The notes under the pieces were generated by a model. The model ran no database searches. It was not told the DNA's origin and saw nothing but the letters and a program-made list of their open reading frames with translations. A stretch of DNA of 64,000 nucleotides, taken from NCBI GenBank assembly GCA_005801425.1, contig SYDY01000098.1, forward strand, positions 1 to 64,000, given 5' to 3'. Shown one piece after another: positions 16,746 to 25,694 of the stretch. This DNA comes from Bdellovibrionales bacterium (GTDB lineage: Bacteria; Myxococcota; XYA12-FULL-58-9; SYDY01). The position numbers and the translations under genes are program-made. Numbering within the stretch: the first letter of the stretch is position 1; every line of letters begins with the position of its first letter.

Positions 16746-17166
16746 ATCCAGAGAGAGTGCGATTCAAATTTTGTATCAGATCGACGTGCGTCGAAATCCC
16801 GATGACGCGGAAATCGAAGTATTGATCCGCGATCATTTTGAGCATTTTACGTCGGCATCGACGGATGAACGCGCCTACGCGGAAATGCTCGTTCACGGTA
16901 CGATAGAACATGTCGAAGCGATCGATGATGCGCTTAATGCGGCAAGCCACAACTGGCGCTTGTCGCGTATGGGGGGGGTCGACCGCAATATTTTGCGTGT
17001 TGCCGCCTATGAAATCCTCTATTGCCCCGAAGTACCTGCCGCTGTGACCATGGATGAAGCCGTGGAAATAGCACGTAAATTTGTAAGTGGTGACGCAGCG
17101 TCTTTCATCAATGGTATCCTTGATCGTATTAATAAGACGAAAGAGGGGGCAGAAAATAATGAGTGA
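16735..17166 (+). CDS. nusB: Transcription antitermination factor NusB
   Basis: A 143-residue all-helical protein. The start [16 protein letters not shown] and the C-terminal block ([17 protein letters not shown], then [13 protein letters not shown] and FINGILDRI) are characteristic of NusB, which binds boxA RNA with S10 in rRNA antitermination. The order ribH-nusB is common across bacteria. ATG at 16735 overlaps the end of ribH. The following gene starts 8 bases before its stop. Confidence 0.95.
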   Translation: MRRKSRESAIQILYQIDVRRNPDDAEIEVLIRDHFEHFTSASTDERAYAEMLVHGTIEHVEAIDDALNAASHNWRLSRMGGVDRNILRVAAYEILYCPEVPAAVTMDEAVEIARKFVSGDAASFINGILDRINKTKEGAENNE

Positions 17167-17656
17167 CGATGTGGGTGCCCATACCGTAAGTGATCGGGTG
17201 CGGCGTGTCTCTTTGGAGACCCTGGATGATGTGACCTGTGAGGCCATGGCGGTATTCTGCTGGGACGATGTGCGCCCTTTGGGTGGCGTGGCATCATTTA
17301 TCGATCAGCGCATGGAGGGCATGCTTTCTAAAACGGTCGCAAGTGAGTTTTTTGCGGCAAGGCCGTTTGAAGTGATGCAGTGGTCGTGTGAAGGGCGTGT
17401 GGGAAATCGACGCTTGTTTGTGTTTGGCCTTGGTGCAAGCAGCGACTACTCCAGCCGATGCGTGATAGACACTGTCAAACGCGCCTCCGATGTGATGCGC
17501 CGTGCGGGTGTATTGCATTTGGTATTTGCAGTGCCTGCGTGTCGCAATCGCCCCGAACTTGAACAGCGTTTTGTGGAAGTGGCCGACGCGGAACTCCACG
17601 GTGCTGTAGAAACCTACCTTACCGAAATACATCACGAACCCGCTGCGCTTGCGTGA
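17159..17656 (+). CDS. Stand-alone protein similar to the N-terminal domain of M17 leucyl aminopeptidases
   Basis: A 165-residue cytosolic protein that starts inside the end of nusB. The segments DVRPLGGVASFIDQRMEGMLSK and GNRRLFVFGLGAS match the macro-domain-like N-domain of M17 peptidases in spacing and hydrophobic pattern, but the catalytic C-domain is absent. A role as a regulatory or nucleotide-binding module is possible. It is sandwiched between nusB and an alpha/beta hydrolase and shares a GTGA overlap with the latter, so all are in one transcription unit. The family assignment is moderate; the function is unknown. Confidence 0.7.
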   Translation: MSDDVGAHTVSDRVRRVSLETLDDVTCEAMAVFCWDDVRPLGGVASFIDQRMEGMLSKTVASEFFAARPFEVMQWSCEGRVGNRRLFVFGLGASSDYSSRCVIDTVKRASDVMRRAGVLHLVFAVPACRNRPELEQRFVEVADAELHGAVETYLTEIHHEPAALA

Positions 17657-18294
17657 ATCATCTTTGTCTTCATGGTTTTGCGCAGAGCCCCGCCTTGTGG
17701 AACGCGTTTGATGCCCCGTGGCTTCCGGGCCATGGCCTAGCCCCTGTGTGTGAAGGCGATGATTTTGAGTCGGCGGTGAAGGCGTTTGTGAAAAACCGTC
17801 ATCCCCGCGCAAACGGGGATCCAGTGTTAATCGGCTATTCCATGGGGGCCCGTGTGGCCTTGAGCATCGCGCTGCAAGGACTGCTGCCTATACGGCACTT
17901 GGTTTTGTACAGTGTACATCCGGGGCTTGAAGAACACGAACGGCCTATGCGGCGTGCGCAAGAAGAAGAATGGCAATCGTGGATTACGCAAGGCCTCGAT
18001 GTGTTTGCACAAAAATTTGGTGCGCTGCCTGTGCTCAATCAAAACCCGCCGCATCCGGATGCCGATCTTTGGCGACGTTCACAGACGCAACAAGGGTTAA
18101 GTTGGGCGCTGCGCACGTTGGGCTTGGCTGCCATGCCAAATTATTGGGATCGATTGAACGAATTGACCATGCCGGTGACGCTGGTGGTGGGCGAATACGA
18201 TATTGCATATCGAACACACGCGGAGCGCATGTTGCCTTTGTTGCGTTGCGGCGAATTGCGTGTGGTGCAGGGCGTAGGGCATTTGTGTGTTTAG
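17653..18294 (+). CDS. Alpha/beta hydrolase, MenH/BioH-like, with an embedded repeat
   Basis: A 213-residue hydrolase starting at GTG that overlaps the previous stop. It has the oxyanion loop CLHGFAQSPALW (about 5-16), nucleophile elbow GYSMGARVAL with Ser63, an acid in VVGEYDIAY (about 176-184) and catalytic His in VQGVGHLCV near the C-terminus. MenH-type enzymes are close in size, but the true substrate is unknown. A 27-bp family-B repeat lies in frame at 17798-17824 and encodes residues 49-58 (RHPRANGDPV) just before the nucleophile strand. The stop codon is inside a hairpin shared with the convergent gene. Confidence 0.85.
   Translation: MNHLCLHGFAQSPALWNAFDAPWLPGHGLAPVCEGDDFESAVKAFVKNRHPRANGDPVLIGYSMGARVALSIALQGLLPIRHLVLYSVHPGLEEHERPMRRAQEEEWQSWITQGLDVFAQKFGALPVLNQNPPHPDADLWRRSQTQQGLSWALRTLGLAAMPNYWDRLNELTMPVTLVVGEYDIAYRTHAERMLPLLRCGELRVVQGVGHLCV
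17798..17824 (+). repeat. Family-B repeat inside a coding sequence
   Basis: The sequence GTCATCCCCGCG-CAAA-CGGGGATCCAG matches the intergenic copies at 34888-34914 and 44642-44668 apart from the loop. It keeps the alpha/beta hydrolase frame open and adds about 9 residues. Confidence 0.85.
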
Positions 18295-18314
18295 ACCGGT
18301 TTCAGACCGGTCTA
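18292..18314. terminator. Bidirectional hairpin carrying the stop codons of two convergent genes
   Basis: A perfect 9-bp inverted repeat, TAGACCGGT (18292-18300) and ACCGGTCTA (18306-18314), with a 5-base loop. The outer TAG on the plus strand is the stop of the alpha/beta hydrolase. The outer CTA is the TAG stop of the minus-strand orphan gene. There is no T tract, so the role as a terminator is inferred from position. Confidence 0.65.
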
Positions 18315-19106
18315 ATAGGCAGTTCGGCCACTTCTTCCGTGATCACCGTGAATATGATGGCTTGGATCAAACGGATATTTAGGCTTTGCCGAAACGTCGG
18401 AATTCCAGACAATATGATAACGTGGATTTTCTCCGATGATTTCTTGGGCTGTTTTTAGCGCAAGTTGCATGCCTGCTTGGTAATCTACCCATGTCGTGGT
18501 TATGGAACCGATACGTGTGCCTAGATTGTTGCTGACCCATTCAGGGTATTCACCGAGTACATGCACGGTAACATGGGGATTTCCCAATGCGTCATCATGG
18601 GCAGCGAATGCAGCCAATGCATTGAGTGGGGTGATGGCATAGGCTTCAAGACCAGCTCTGGATGCTTCGAATTGAATAAGTTTTGACGTAATCTTTTGTG
18701 ATAGTGTCATTTCGGCAGTCATGACGAACATTTTAATATTTGGGCTGTCATTCTCTTGAAAGATAAGGCTTTTTATCTCGTGGTAAAGAGGCATGCCCAA
18801 AGTATGGGTTTCAGGATTGAAACGCCATGGAATGGCACCGTGACAGGTTTCTGTTTCAGGTTTAACGGAAACATACACCGCTGATTTTGCTGATGCGGTG
18901 AGTGGTCCAAGGTTGGCTTGAACATTGAGGCTTTTGAGGGCATCGCGAAGTGTTGGAAGTGCGGTCTCAAGCGGTGTTTGGGATGGATTTTTCGATTTAT
19001 ACACAGCAACTTGGTAGGCATCCGCGGGTGCTGTGCCAACTGGCCACAGGGGAAGGTTTGTTGCATTGGAAAGTATCGTAAATCCAACGGATGTTCTTGT
19101 GCTCAC
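18312..19106 (-). CDS. Orphan 264-residue protein, unknown function
   Basis: Start taken at the GTG at 19106, which has GGAG six bases upstream; an in-frame TTG lies four codons earlier. No signal peptide or membrane helix. The sequence looks like an alternating alpha/beta protein with several strands (AYQVAVYKS, SAVYVSVKPE, IKMFVMTAEM, HVTVHVLGEYPEWV) and ends with a His/Gly/Arg-rich tail (HHIHGDHGRSGR). No family or catalytic motif is recognised. It has no operon partner: the next minus-strand gene upstream is 77 bases away and is also an orphan. Confidence 0.6.
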   Translation of the reverse strand: MSTRTSVGFTILSNATNLPLWPVGTAPADAYQVAVYKSKNPSQTPLETALPTLRDALKSLNVQANLGPLTASAKSAVYVSVKPETETCHGAIPWRFNPETHTLGMPLYHEIKSLIFQENDSPNIKMFVMTAEMTLSQKITSKLIQFEASRAGLEAYAITPLNALAAFAAHDDALGNPHVTVHVLGEYPEWVSNNLGTRIGSITTTWVDYQAGMQLALKTAQEIIGENPRYHIVWNSDVSAKPKYPFDPSHHIHGDHGRSGRTAY

Positions 19107-19182
19107 GCGAGACTCCAAGAGAAGATTCTATTTTAAGACTATGGATGGATATCGGTAGATATTTCGTCGGGGTGCTTGATTG

Positions 19183-20748
19183 TTATAAATGGAGCGCGTG
19201 TATTAACAGTCTCTCGGCTTGTGCAGGATCTAAGACCAATCCCATGCTACCCTCTACCTTTTGAACGTGCCGTTGAGGGTCGTTATGACGTGGATATGCT
19301 GTGATGATGCGTGCATTTTCGATAGGGGCGTCGGTGGTGAGTAGAACCATGTGTTGTGTCGTGTATCGTCGTCCTTGCAGCTGGTTGGAACCGTACAGCG
19401 GATGCAATGTGTAAGGGACAGGCGCATGCGTTGTGATGTGGCTTAAGGCGCCGATCACAGCGTCATTGTAGTCTTCAACATGGCTTCCATGGCGCAGTGT
19501 GTGAAAGAGCATGTTGCCGATGGGTGTTCGACCATCCCGCTTGTCCCATTGGCCTCGTATCGCGAGTTCAGTCAGCGAACTTTCGGGACGGGCGAGACCG
19601 ACGTAATCGTCAACATGCCAGACGCGCGTATGGATGATACCTTTGCCATCGAAGCCGGGCAATCCAAGTTGATGTTGTAACCAATATACAGGTTCAAAGA
19701 CGGGGATCGGGATGTGTTGCGTGGCTGTGGCTTTGAGATGTTTGACAACGGTCTTTTGGGGCTCAGGAGGGCTTACAGGAGATGCGCATTCTTCGACGTC
19801 GTGTTTGAGATCGGGCGTGGGTGGGTGGGCCTTTTTCTTTGCGCGTTTTTGAACCGGCTTTGCCTTAGGTGAAGCGAATTGCTTTAATTCCGCTGGAGAT
19901 AGCCATTCAACGGTTTTGTTGATTTCAAATGCGGCCCATAGATCTTTTTTTAATGCTTGCAATGCTTCTGCATGATTGAGGATCCATAAAGTTTGTTCGG
20001 CGACGGTATACTCGCAGTGATAGCCTGACACACAGCGATCGAACATTTGGCGCGAAATCTCGGGATCGAATTTGCCTTTTGCCAAACCAGGATAATTTCT
20101 CAACGTGTCACATGCGCTGTTGAGTGTGGCCTCTAAGGACCAAGGCAGCCATGCCCCCCCCTCAATTTCTAGAAGAAGCCAGGGTTTCGACGGAGCACCT
20201 GCCCAAACAGTCATTGTATCGTGTATGAATGCAGGGCCGTGTTCACCCGAGGCATTCAGAGGAAAGCCAAAATTTATGATGCTATTGATACCGTCACCCA
20301 AGGCACCGCGCATGGTTTCAGCATGGCTGCGTGTCCAGGCGGTTGCGAGTGCAGCGTCGACGCTTGTTTGCAGTACTTTTTTGGTGGGTGAATCGAAACT
20401 CGGCGCATGACGCGCAAGAACTGCCGAAAAGATAAGCATTTCTCCCAAAAAAGCATTGCCTTCGGCTGTGTGGGTGGTGGTTCTCCACGGAGGGGGAATC
20501 GTTAGACTGTCGGTACGGGAGATTACCCCATAGTGATTTTGTACCAATGTGCCTTCTGGGATGGGCGTAAAATGGGCGCGTCTCTCGGGGTGCAGCCAAC
20601 CTGCGTGATCAAACGCACTGACGATATCGTCGCGTGTCCAGGCTGTATCATCTGGCCTCATTTGAGGATCCATAAACATGCGACCCGAGGGGGCCAGGAC
20701 AACACGAGGAGGGGTGTTGGCGATGGGCTGTGCGATCACTGTGCTCAT
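19183..20748 (-). CDS. Orphan 521-residue protein, unknown function
   Basis: No signal peptide. Residues 1-280 look globular with Trp-rich segments (ATAWTRSHAETM, PWLLLEIEGGAWLPWSL). A basic, Pro-rich linker follows (about 300-345; KPVQKRAKKKAHPPTPD) and then a second globular part of about 170 residues (HTRVWHVDDYVGL, GRTPIGNMLFHTLRHGSHVEDY). I do not recognise either part. The ATG at 20748 has no clear Shine-Dalgarno. The two-domain layout with a charged linker is similar in style to the other large cytosolic orphans in this window. It may be co-transcribed with the orphan gene after it. Confidence 0.6.
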   Translation of the reverse strand: MSTVIAQPIANTPPRVVLAPSGRMFMDPQMRPDDTAWTRDDIVSAFDHAGWLHPERRAHFTPIPEGTLVQNHYGVISRTDSLTIPPPWRTTTHTAEGNAFLGEMLIFSAVLARHAPSFDSPTKKVLQTSVDAALATAWTRSHAETMRGALGDGINSIINFGFPLNASGEHGPAFIHDTMTVWAGAPSKPWLLLEIEGGAWLPWSLEATLNSACDTLRNYPGLAKGKFDPEISRQMFDRCVSGYHCEYTVAEQTLWILNHAEALQALKKDLWAAFEINKTVEWLSPAELKQFASPKAKPVQKRAKKKAHPPTPDLKHDVEECASPVSPPEPQKTVVKHLKATATQHIPIPVFEPVYWLQHQLGLPGFDGKGIIHTRVWHVDDYVGLARPESSLTELAIRGQWDKRDGRTPIGNMLFHTLRHGSHVEDYNDAVIGALSHITTHAPVPYTLHPLYGSNQLQGRRYTTQHMVLLTTDAPIENARIITAYPRHNDPQRHVQKVEGSMGLVLDPAQAERLLIHALHL

Positions 20749-20794
20749 GGGTGGGAATTGTAACGTTTCCTAAGCGTTTATTAAGGAGGTATTT

Positions 20795-22453
20795 TCAATA
20801 TTTTGGGATCATTACGCCGCGTTCATGGGCGATTTGTATGGCGCGTTCATACCCTGCATCGGCATGACGGAGCACACCCATGGCGGGATCGGCCTTGAGA
20901 ACGCGTTCAAGGCGTATGGCCGCTTCATCGGTGCCGTCGGCAACAATGACCATGCCTGCATGCAAAGAATAACCAATACCCACACCACCTCCGTGATGAT
21001 AACTTACCCACGATGCGCCATTCATCCCGTTGACCATAAAATTGAGGAGCGGCCAATCGGCGATGGTGTCGGAACCATCGCGCATGGCTTCGGTTTCGCG
21101 ATTGGGGCTTGCCACCGAACCGCAATCCAAATGATCGCGACCGATCACAATGGGTGCTTTCACTTCGCCGCGGCGAACCAATTCATTGAATGCAAGACCA
21201 ATGCGATCTCGCTCACCATAACCTAACCAGCAAATGCGTGCGGGCAAACCTTGAAAATGAATTTGCTCTTTGGCCATGGTGAGCCAACGATGCACTTCGG
21301 GACGATCGATCAGTTCCATCACGCAACGATCGGTGCGCTCGATATCGGCAGGATCGCCTGAAAGCGCCACCCAACGAAAGGGCCCAAGACCTTCGCAGAA
21401 GAGAGGACGAATATACGCGGGAACGAAACCCGGATAGCAAAATGCCTGTGCATGATCGAGGCCGCCTATTTCGGCTTGCGCGCGCAGATTGTTCCCGTAG
21501 TCGAAGACATGACTGCCTGCTTTTTGCATGGCGATCATGGCTTCACAGTGAATCACCATGGAGGCGCGCGATGCTGCAATATAGGCACTGGGGTTGCTTT
21601 GACGAAGGCTCGCGGCTTCTGTTAAATTCATGCCCACAGGAATGTAACCGGTGAGTGGATCGTGGGCGGAAGTTTGATCGGTGACCAAATCAAACACCAC
21701 GCCACGTCGAACGATTTCAGGGAGGATCTCGGCGGCATTGCCACATAATCCTATGGACACCGCTTCTTTGTTGCGTTTGGCATGTTCTATTTGTGCGAGT
21801 GCATCATCGAGACTGCTTGCAACACGGTGCAAATAACCGGTGTCGAGTCTGCGCTGAATACGCACGGGGTCGACTTCTACGCACAAGATACATGCACCGG
21901 CCATAGTTGCCGCAAGTGGTTGTGCACCACCCATGCCACCCAAGCCGGCTGTGAGAATGCTTCGTCCTGCCAGATCTGAATTGTTAAAATGCGTTTGCCC
22001 TGCAGCTGCAAAAGTGACAAATGTGCCCTGTAAAATTCCTTGCGTACCAATATAGATCCAACTGCCAGCGGTCATCTGGCCATACATGGTAAGACCTTTG
22101 GCTTCGAGATCGCGAAAATGTTCCCAATTGGCCCAGGCTGGCACAATATTGCTATTTGCAATGACAACGCGTGGGGCATCGGGATGTGAGCCAATCACGC
22201 CGACGGGTTTTCCCGATTGCACAAGAAGTGTTTCGTCGTTTTCTAAATCGCGTAACATGCGCACGATGTCGTCGTAGGCTTGCCAATTGCGTGCAGCGCG
22301 TCCACTGCCTCCGTACACCACCAGATGATCTGGATCTTCTGCAACGTCGCGATCGAGATTGTTCATCAACATGCGAAGTGCAGCTTCTTGGATCCAGCCT
22401 TTGCATGTGCGCTCTGTGCCACGCGTGGCGCGGATGTTGCGGGGGGTACTCAT
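20795..22453 (-). CDS. hutU: Urocanate hydratase
   Basis: A 552-residue enzyme from the ATG at 22453 ([12 protein letters not shown]), matching the usual length. It hydrates urocanate to imidazolone propionate in histidine breakdown, using NAD as an electrophile. Family blocks include [43 protein letters not shown], the NAD-binding [15 protein letters not shown] and the active-site Cys region [30 protein letters not shown] and [13 protein letters not shown] close the protein. No other hut genes are in the window, so it is a lone copy here. A strong hairpin lies about 95 bases upstream in the divergent promoter region. Confidence 0.96.
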   Translation of the reverse strand: MSTPRNIRATRGTERTCKGWIQEAALRMLMNNLDRDVAEDPDHLVVYGGSGRAARNWQAYDDIVRMLRDLENDETLLVQSGKPVGVIGSHPDAPRVVIANSNIVPAWANWEHFRDLEAKGLTMYGQMTAGSWIYIGTQGILQGTFVTFAAAGQTHFNNSDLAGRSILTAGLGGMGGAQPLAATMAGACILCVEVDPVRIQRRLDTGYLHRVASSLDDALAQIEHAKRNKEAVSIGLCGNAAEILPEIVRRGVVFDLVTDQTSAHDPLTGYIPVGMNLTEAASLRQSNPSAYIAASRASMVIHCEAMIAMQKAGSHVFDYGNNLRAQAEIGGLDHAQAFCYPGFVPAYIRPLFCEGLGPFRWVALSGDPADIERTDRCVMELIDRPEVHRWLTMAKEQIHFQGLPARICWLGYGERDRIGLAFNELVRRGEVKAPIVIGRDHLDCGSVASPNRETEAMRDGSDTIADWPLLNFMVNGMNGASWVSYHHGGGVGIGYSLHAGMVIVADGTDEAAIRLERVLKADPAMGVLRHADAGYERAIQIAHERGVMIPKY

Positions 22454-22547
22454 GGCGCAAAACATAGAGAGTCCACGGATGAGCGTCAAGACGGTACCTG
22501 TGATTCTCCTGCATGGCTATCGGTTCTAAATTTTCCTCAGTGTCTCA

Positions 22548-22579
22548 CCATCCGTGTGCGAGGACCTGCACACGGATGG
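22548..22579. promoter_or_regulatory. Perfect 12-bp inverted repeat between hutU and a divergent lipoprotein gene
   Basis: CCATCCGTGTGC (22548-22559) and GCACACGGATGG (22568-22579) pair perfectly around an 8-base loop. The element is about 95 bases from the hutU start and 73 bases from the lipoprotein start, in the shared intergenic region. It could be an operator for a dimeric regulator or a 5' RNA hairpin. No second copy was noticed in the window. Confidence 0.55.
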
Positions 22580-22651
22580 CAAGGCAACGATAGATGTGCC
22601 TGCTTGACCCATCATGTTCAATCTCCTACCGTGATGTTGGGGGGAATAATA

Positions 22652-24742
22652 ATGATGATACGTGGGTGGGTGGCACTTTGTGCTGCGATTGCTTTAGGCG
22701 CATGTTCGGAAAATACAGCGTTGGATCCTGCTGCGCCGTCGCGCGGGGATGCCGACAATAAACGGGCTGTGATTTTAAATATCGATGCACCGCTTGACGA
22801 TGCACGCGATGTTGCATTTGGCGATCAAATTCAAATCGTGGTGAGCGCTCGTTTTGCCGATGATGGTTCTCCTGCTGTTGAACAACAGATCACTTTTGAA
22901 CTTGCAGAAACCGTCCAGGGCGCAGGATTGGCTGCGCAAACACGCTATGTTGATAGAGAAGGAAAAGTTTTTAATACCCTGAGTGTTGGGTCGGATCTTG
23001 GGAATATTCATGTGGTGGTTAAACACCCTCGTGCGGATAGTGTTGATTTTGTGATCCACGTGACAGGGAAACCCAAAGGAAGTCTGCGCGTGATGTTTGA
23101 TTACCAAGGGGTGATCACGTTGCAAAACTTAGAAACACGTTTGTATCGCGATCTTGCGGCGTGCAGTGCGGCACCCACGCAAATACCTGTGGCGACCATG
23201 CGCGCAGAAAGCGTGAATCGTACGTTGACCTTTGCAGGACTTACCGAAGACGCGCGTTATGCGGTGCTTGTGGAAGCCCGTGGTCCCCTTGGGAATTTGG
23301 TTGCACGGGGTTGCGTGCAAAGTCAGCCGATCATTGCGCGGACCACGATTACTGCGGTTGTTCCACTGTCTCTTTTACCACCGGTGTTGGTGGGCGATTA
23401 TGATTTTTCACAGCAGCTTTTGGCATACGAAGGTTTGCCTGAGCCTGCCGATGAAATTTTTGGTCAGATTTCAGATTTCTTTATCAGTCCGGGTGATTTG
23501 ATTGTCGATTTGATTTTGGATGAAATTTTACCGAGCAGTGGTCTTGAACGTTTGCTTGCCGAAACCGCCATCAATTCGGCGGCCAATATGGCCTATGGCA
23601 ATACGCCTGGCGCTGATTTTGATCACAATGGTCGTGTGAGTTTTGGCGAAGCATTCAGTTATCAATTTTTCCGTATTTCACCGCCGTGGTTGGATGAGGG
23701 ATTTAATTTAGGCGGCGATGTCACTGCAATTTTGGCGGACATGACCGTGGGTGGAAAATTGCATATCGATGGATTGACATCAGAAGGAGGCGTTCGGGGC
23801 CATTATACCTACGACGATTATTTATTTCGTTGGCGTTTGCTCGAAGGCTGTGATCCGCGCGATCAGTGCTGTGGTCGGTCGCAGTATTCGGGTGAAGAAA
23901 TCGGTCTTGCGCCTTTTATTGCTCAGTTTACGGGCAAAGCAAAAGTTCACGAATCGTTTCAGTATTTGGCCTTCGATGTGACGATTGATACCCATCGTGT
24001 GGGCTTAAATTACGGCAATATTATTTATTTTGTTGCGCGTGAACTTGTGTTCCCAACGCTTGCGGGTACCCATGACATGGGTCGTGCCATTGAAAGTTTG
24101 TTTGGTTGCAACAGCCACGGCCAGTGCGGGTGTGCCGCGGTGGGCGCATTTTTAGACAACAGTTTTTTAGGCAGTTTGGGTGGACGCACAGGATCGGCGA
24201 TTTGCCGTGCTGTGGTGACGACGGCGAGCACTCGTTTGGGACGCATGTTTGACCAACTGATTTTTTACGGTTCAGACGATGCCCACTTGGATGCGACGTT
24301 GGGTGGTGTGTTTATCGACAGCGATAAAGATTTGAGCATCGACAATTTTACGGGCAATGCGCAAGGTCGCATCGTTCTTGGGGCCCATGATAAAGCATTT
24401 CGTGGCACTTGGACGGGATGGCGTGAAATGAAATCCTGTCATTCAAATTTTGATTGCGAAGGTGCGCGGGTGTGTCGTGTGATGCCCAATGTGCTCAACG
24501 ATTGCACGGGACACACGGTATGCAACAAACCGGAAGGTGATCGTGCCGCGGGTGCGCTGTGCCAAGCCAATGCGGAATGCATCAGCGGAACATGTTTGCC
24601 CAATGGATTGTGCTTGGGGGTATGTGAAGAAACCAACCAATGCAGCGAAGGCCTTGTGTGTGGAGAGCCCGTGCATGTGCCCTTGCAAGGTCGATCAAGT
24701 TTTGAAGTGAAATCGTGTGTGGCGGGAAGTCAGCCGTTGTAA
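22652..24742 (+). CDS. Large Cys-rich lipoprotein with EF-hand-like loop
   Basis: About 696 residues from ATG 22652 (or 22655), placed after a GGGGGG ribosome-binding site. The signal peptide ends in a lipobox (AIALGAC). The N-terminal third looks like Ig-type or carboxypeptidase-regulatory-like beta sandwiches (VILNIDAPLDDARDV, QIQIVVSARF, VIHVTGKPKGSLRVMF). A calcium-loop-like DFDHNGRVSFGEAF lies at about residues 324-337. The C-terminal 100 residues carry about 12 Cys in short modules such as CHSNFDCEGARVC, CQANAECISGTC and CEETNQCSEGLVC, the type common in myxobacterial surface proteins. Function is unknown. Its stop is only 4 bases from the convergent gene, without a visible terminator. 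Confidence 0.78.
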   Translation: MMIRGWVALCAAIALGACSENTALDPAAPSRGDADNKRAVILNIDAPLDDARDVAFGDQIQIVVSARFADDGSPAVEQQITFELAETVQGAGLAAQTRYVDREGKVFNTLSVGSDLGNIHVVVKHPRADSVDFVIHVTGKPKGSLRVMFDYQGVITLQNLETRLYRDLAACSAAPTQIPVATMRAESVNRTLTFAGLTEDARYAVLVEARGPLGNLVARGCVQSQPIIARTTITAVVPLSLLPPVLVGDYDFSQQLLAYEGLPEPADEIFGQISDFFISPGDLIVDLILDEILPSSGLERLLAETAINSAANMAYGNTPGADFDHNGRVSFGEAFSYQFFRISPPWLDEGFNLGGDVTAILADMTVGGKLHIDGLTSEGGVRGHYTYDDYLFRWRLLEGCDPRDQCCGRSQYSGEEIGLAPFIAQFTGKAKVHESFQYLAFDVTIDTHRVGLNYGNIIYFVARELVFPTLAGTHDMGRAIESLFGCNSHGQCGCAAVGAFLDNSFLGSLGGRTGSAICRAVVTTASTRLGRMFDQLIFYGSDDAHLDATLGGVFIDSDKDLSIDNFTGNAQGRIVLGAHDKAFRGTWTGWREMKSCHSNFDCEGARVCRVMPNVLNDCTGHTVCNKPEGDRAAGALCQANAECISGTCLPNGLCLGVCEETNQCSEGLVCGEPVHVPLQGRSSFEVKSCVAGSQPL

Positions 24743-24746
24743 CTAC

Positions 24747-25640
24747 TTACGCCGCTTTGTACGATGCCGTTTGCTTATACACGGTGATAAATCCATGATG
24801 AAAATGGTCATCATCATAGCCTTGCTTTGGAAATAGTTTGTTGGCTGGAACCGCTTCTGCAGCGGGGGCGTGATGGATGCGTGTCCAGGGCACATCAGAA
24901 ACAACTTCTTTCATCATCAAGTCAAAAAATTCCCCTTCACGGCGTGTGTATGAGGTGACCATGATGACGGACTCGTTGTGGCAGATGCCTGCGCCAGCCC
25001 TTACAAGTTCAGCCCAATTTTTCATATTCTCGCCGAACTCTAAGCCGCGCCCTGGTCGCGCTTCTTGGTGGCAGAGGAGGAGAATATCAGCATAAGGCAT
25101 GGTGGTTGCGGTGGGATGTTTATCTGCTTGCTTTTGTTTTTTTGCGGGTTGCAAGGTTCGGCCATCGGCTTCAATAAAATTAAATCTATGGTTGGCGGAT
25201 TTTGGTCTCTCTGCGTAAATGTCTTTTGCAATGCCTATTGCGGTTGGGTAATTATCGATACCGATGTATGTGAATTTGGGCAACACTTGGGACAAAGCCC
25301 ATTGATGTTGCGATGTTCCGGCAGCGAGTCCAACCACCACCACATGGTGTTCTTTGGGGGGAACCGCAGGCAGTGTGTGCTGTTTGAATTCTTGTGTAAA
25401 GCAGCGTGCCGATGCTTGGTAAGGCGCGAGCTCGCCGCTCTTTTGCCATTGCATTTGGATATTAGAAACGACGCCCGGATCATTGCCTATGGATTTGGGC
25501 GGCCACTCAGAGACATGCGGCATGTGTTGGGTTTTTGAAACGAGATCCAGATAGGTGCGCGCATAATCGGCTTGTGAAGACGGTCCAACGGGAGGCAAAG
25601 AGCTTAGGGAGGCCATGAATACTCCGATGAAAGGCTTCAT
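24747..25640 (-). CDS. Methyltransferase-like protein of unknown substrate
   Basis: About 297 residues from the ATG at 25640, with GGGA upstream; an ATG at 25676 without a ribosome-binding site would add 12 residues. A Rossmann-type motif, VVVVGLAAGTSQHQWAL, followed by YIGIDNYPTAIGIA and FNFIEADGRTL resembles motifs I, II and III of class I SAM-dependent methyltransferases. A strand with DILLLCHQEARPG follows. The C-terminal part is His-rich (DDDHFHHGFIT). The N-terminus contains a Ser/Pro-rich stretch. No specific family is recognised. It is the second minus-strand gene downstream of the PfkB kinase start and could share its promoter. Confidence 0.6.
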   Translation of the reverse strand: MKPFIGVFMASLSSLPPVGPSSQADYARTYLDLVSKTQHMPHVSEWPPKSIGNDPGVVSNIQMQWQKSGELAPYQASARCFTQEFKQHTLPAVPPKEHHVVVVGLAAGTSQHQWALSQVLPKFTYIGIDNYPTAIGIAKDIYAERPKSANHRFNFIEADGRTLQPAKKQKQADKHPTATTMPYADILLLCHQEARPGRGLEFGENMKNWAELVRAGAGICHNESVIMVTSYTRREGEFFDLMMKEVVSDVPWTRIHHAPAAEAVPANKLFPKQGYDDDHFHHGFITVYKQTASYKAA

Positions 25641-25694
25641 ATGAGTTCCCACTATTTGTAAAAGTTGTACAGACATTTTATTGGGGAAATTTAT

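Noticed and set aside
20781-20790. Perfect AAGGAGGT ribosome-binding sequence on the plus strand
   Set aside because: No start codon follows at a usable distance and the downstream plus-strand frame is antisense to hutU.
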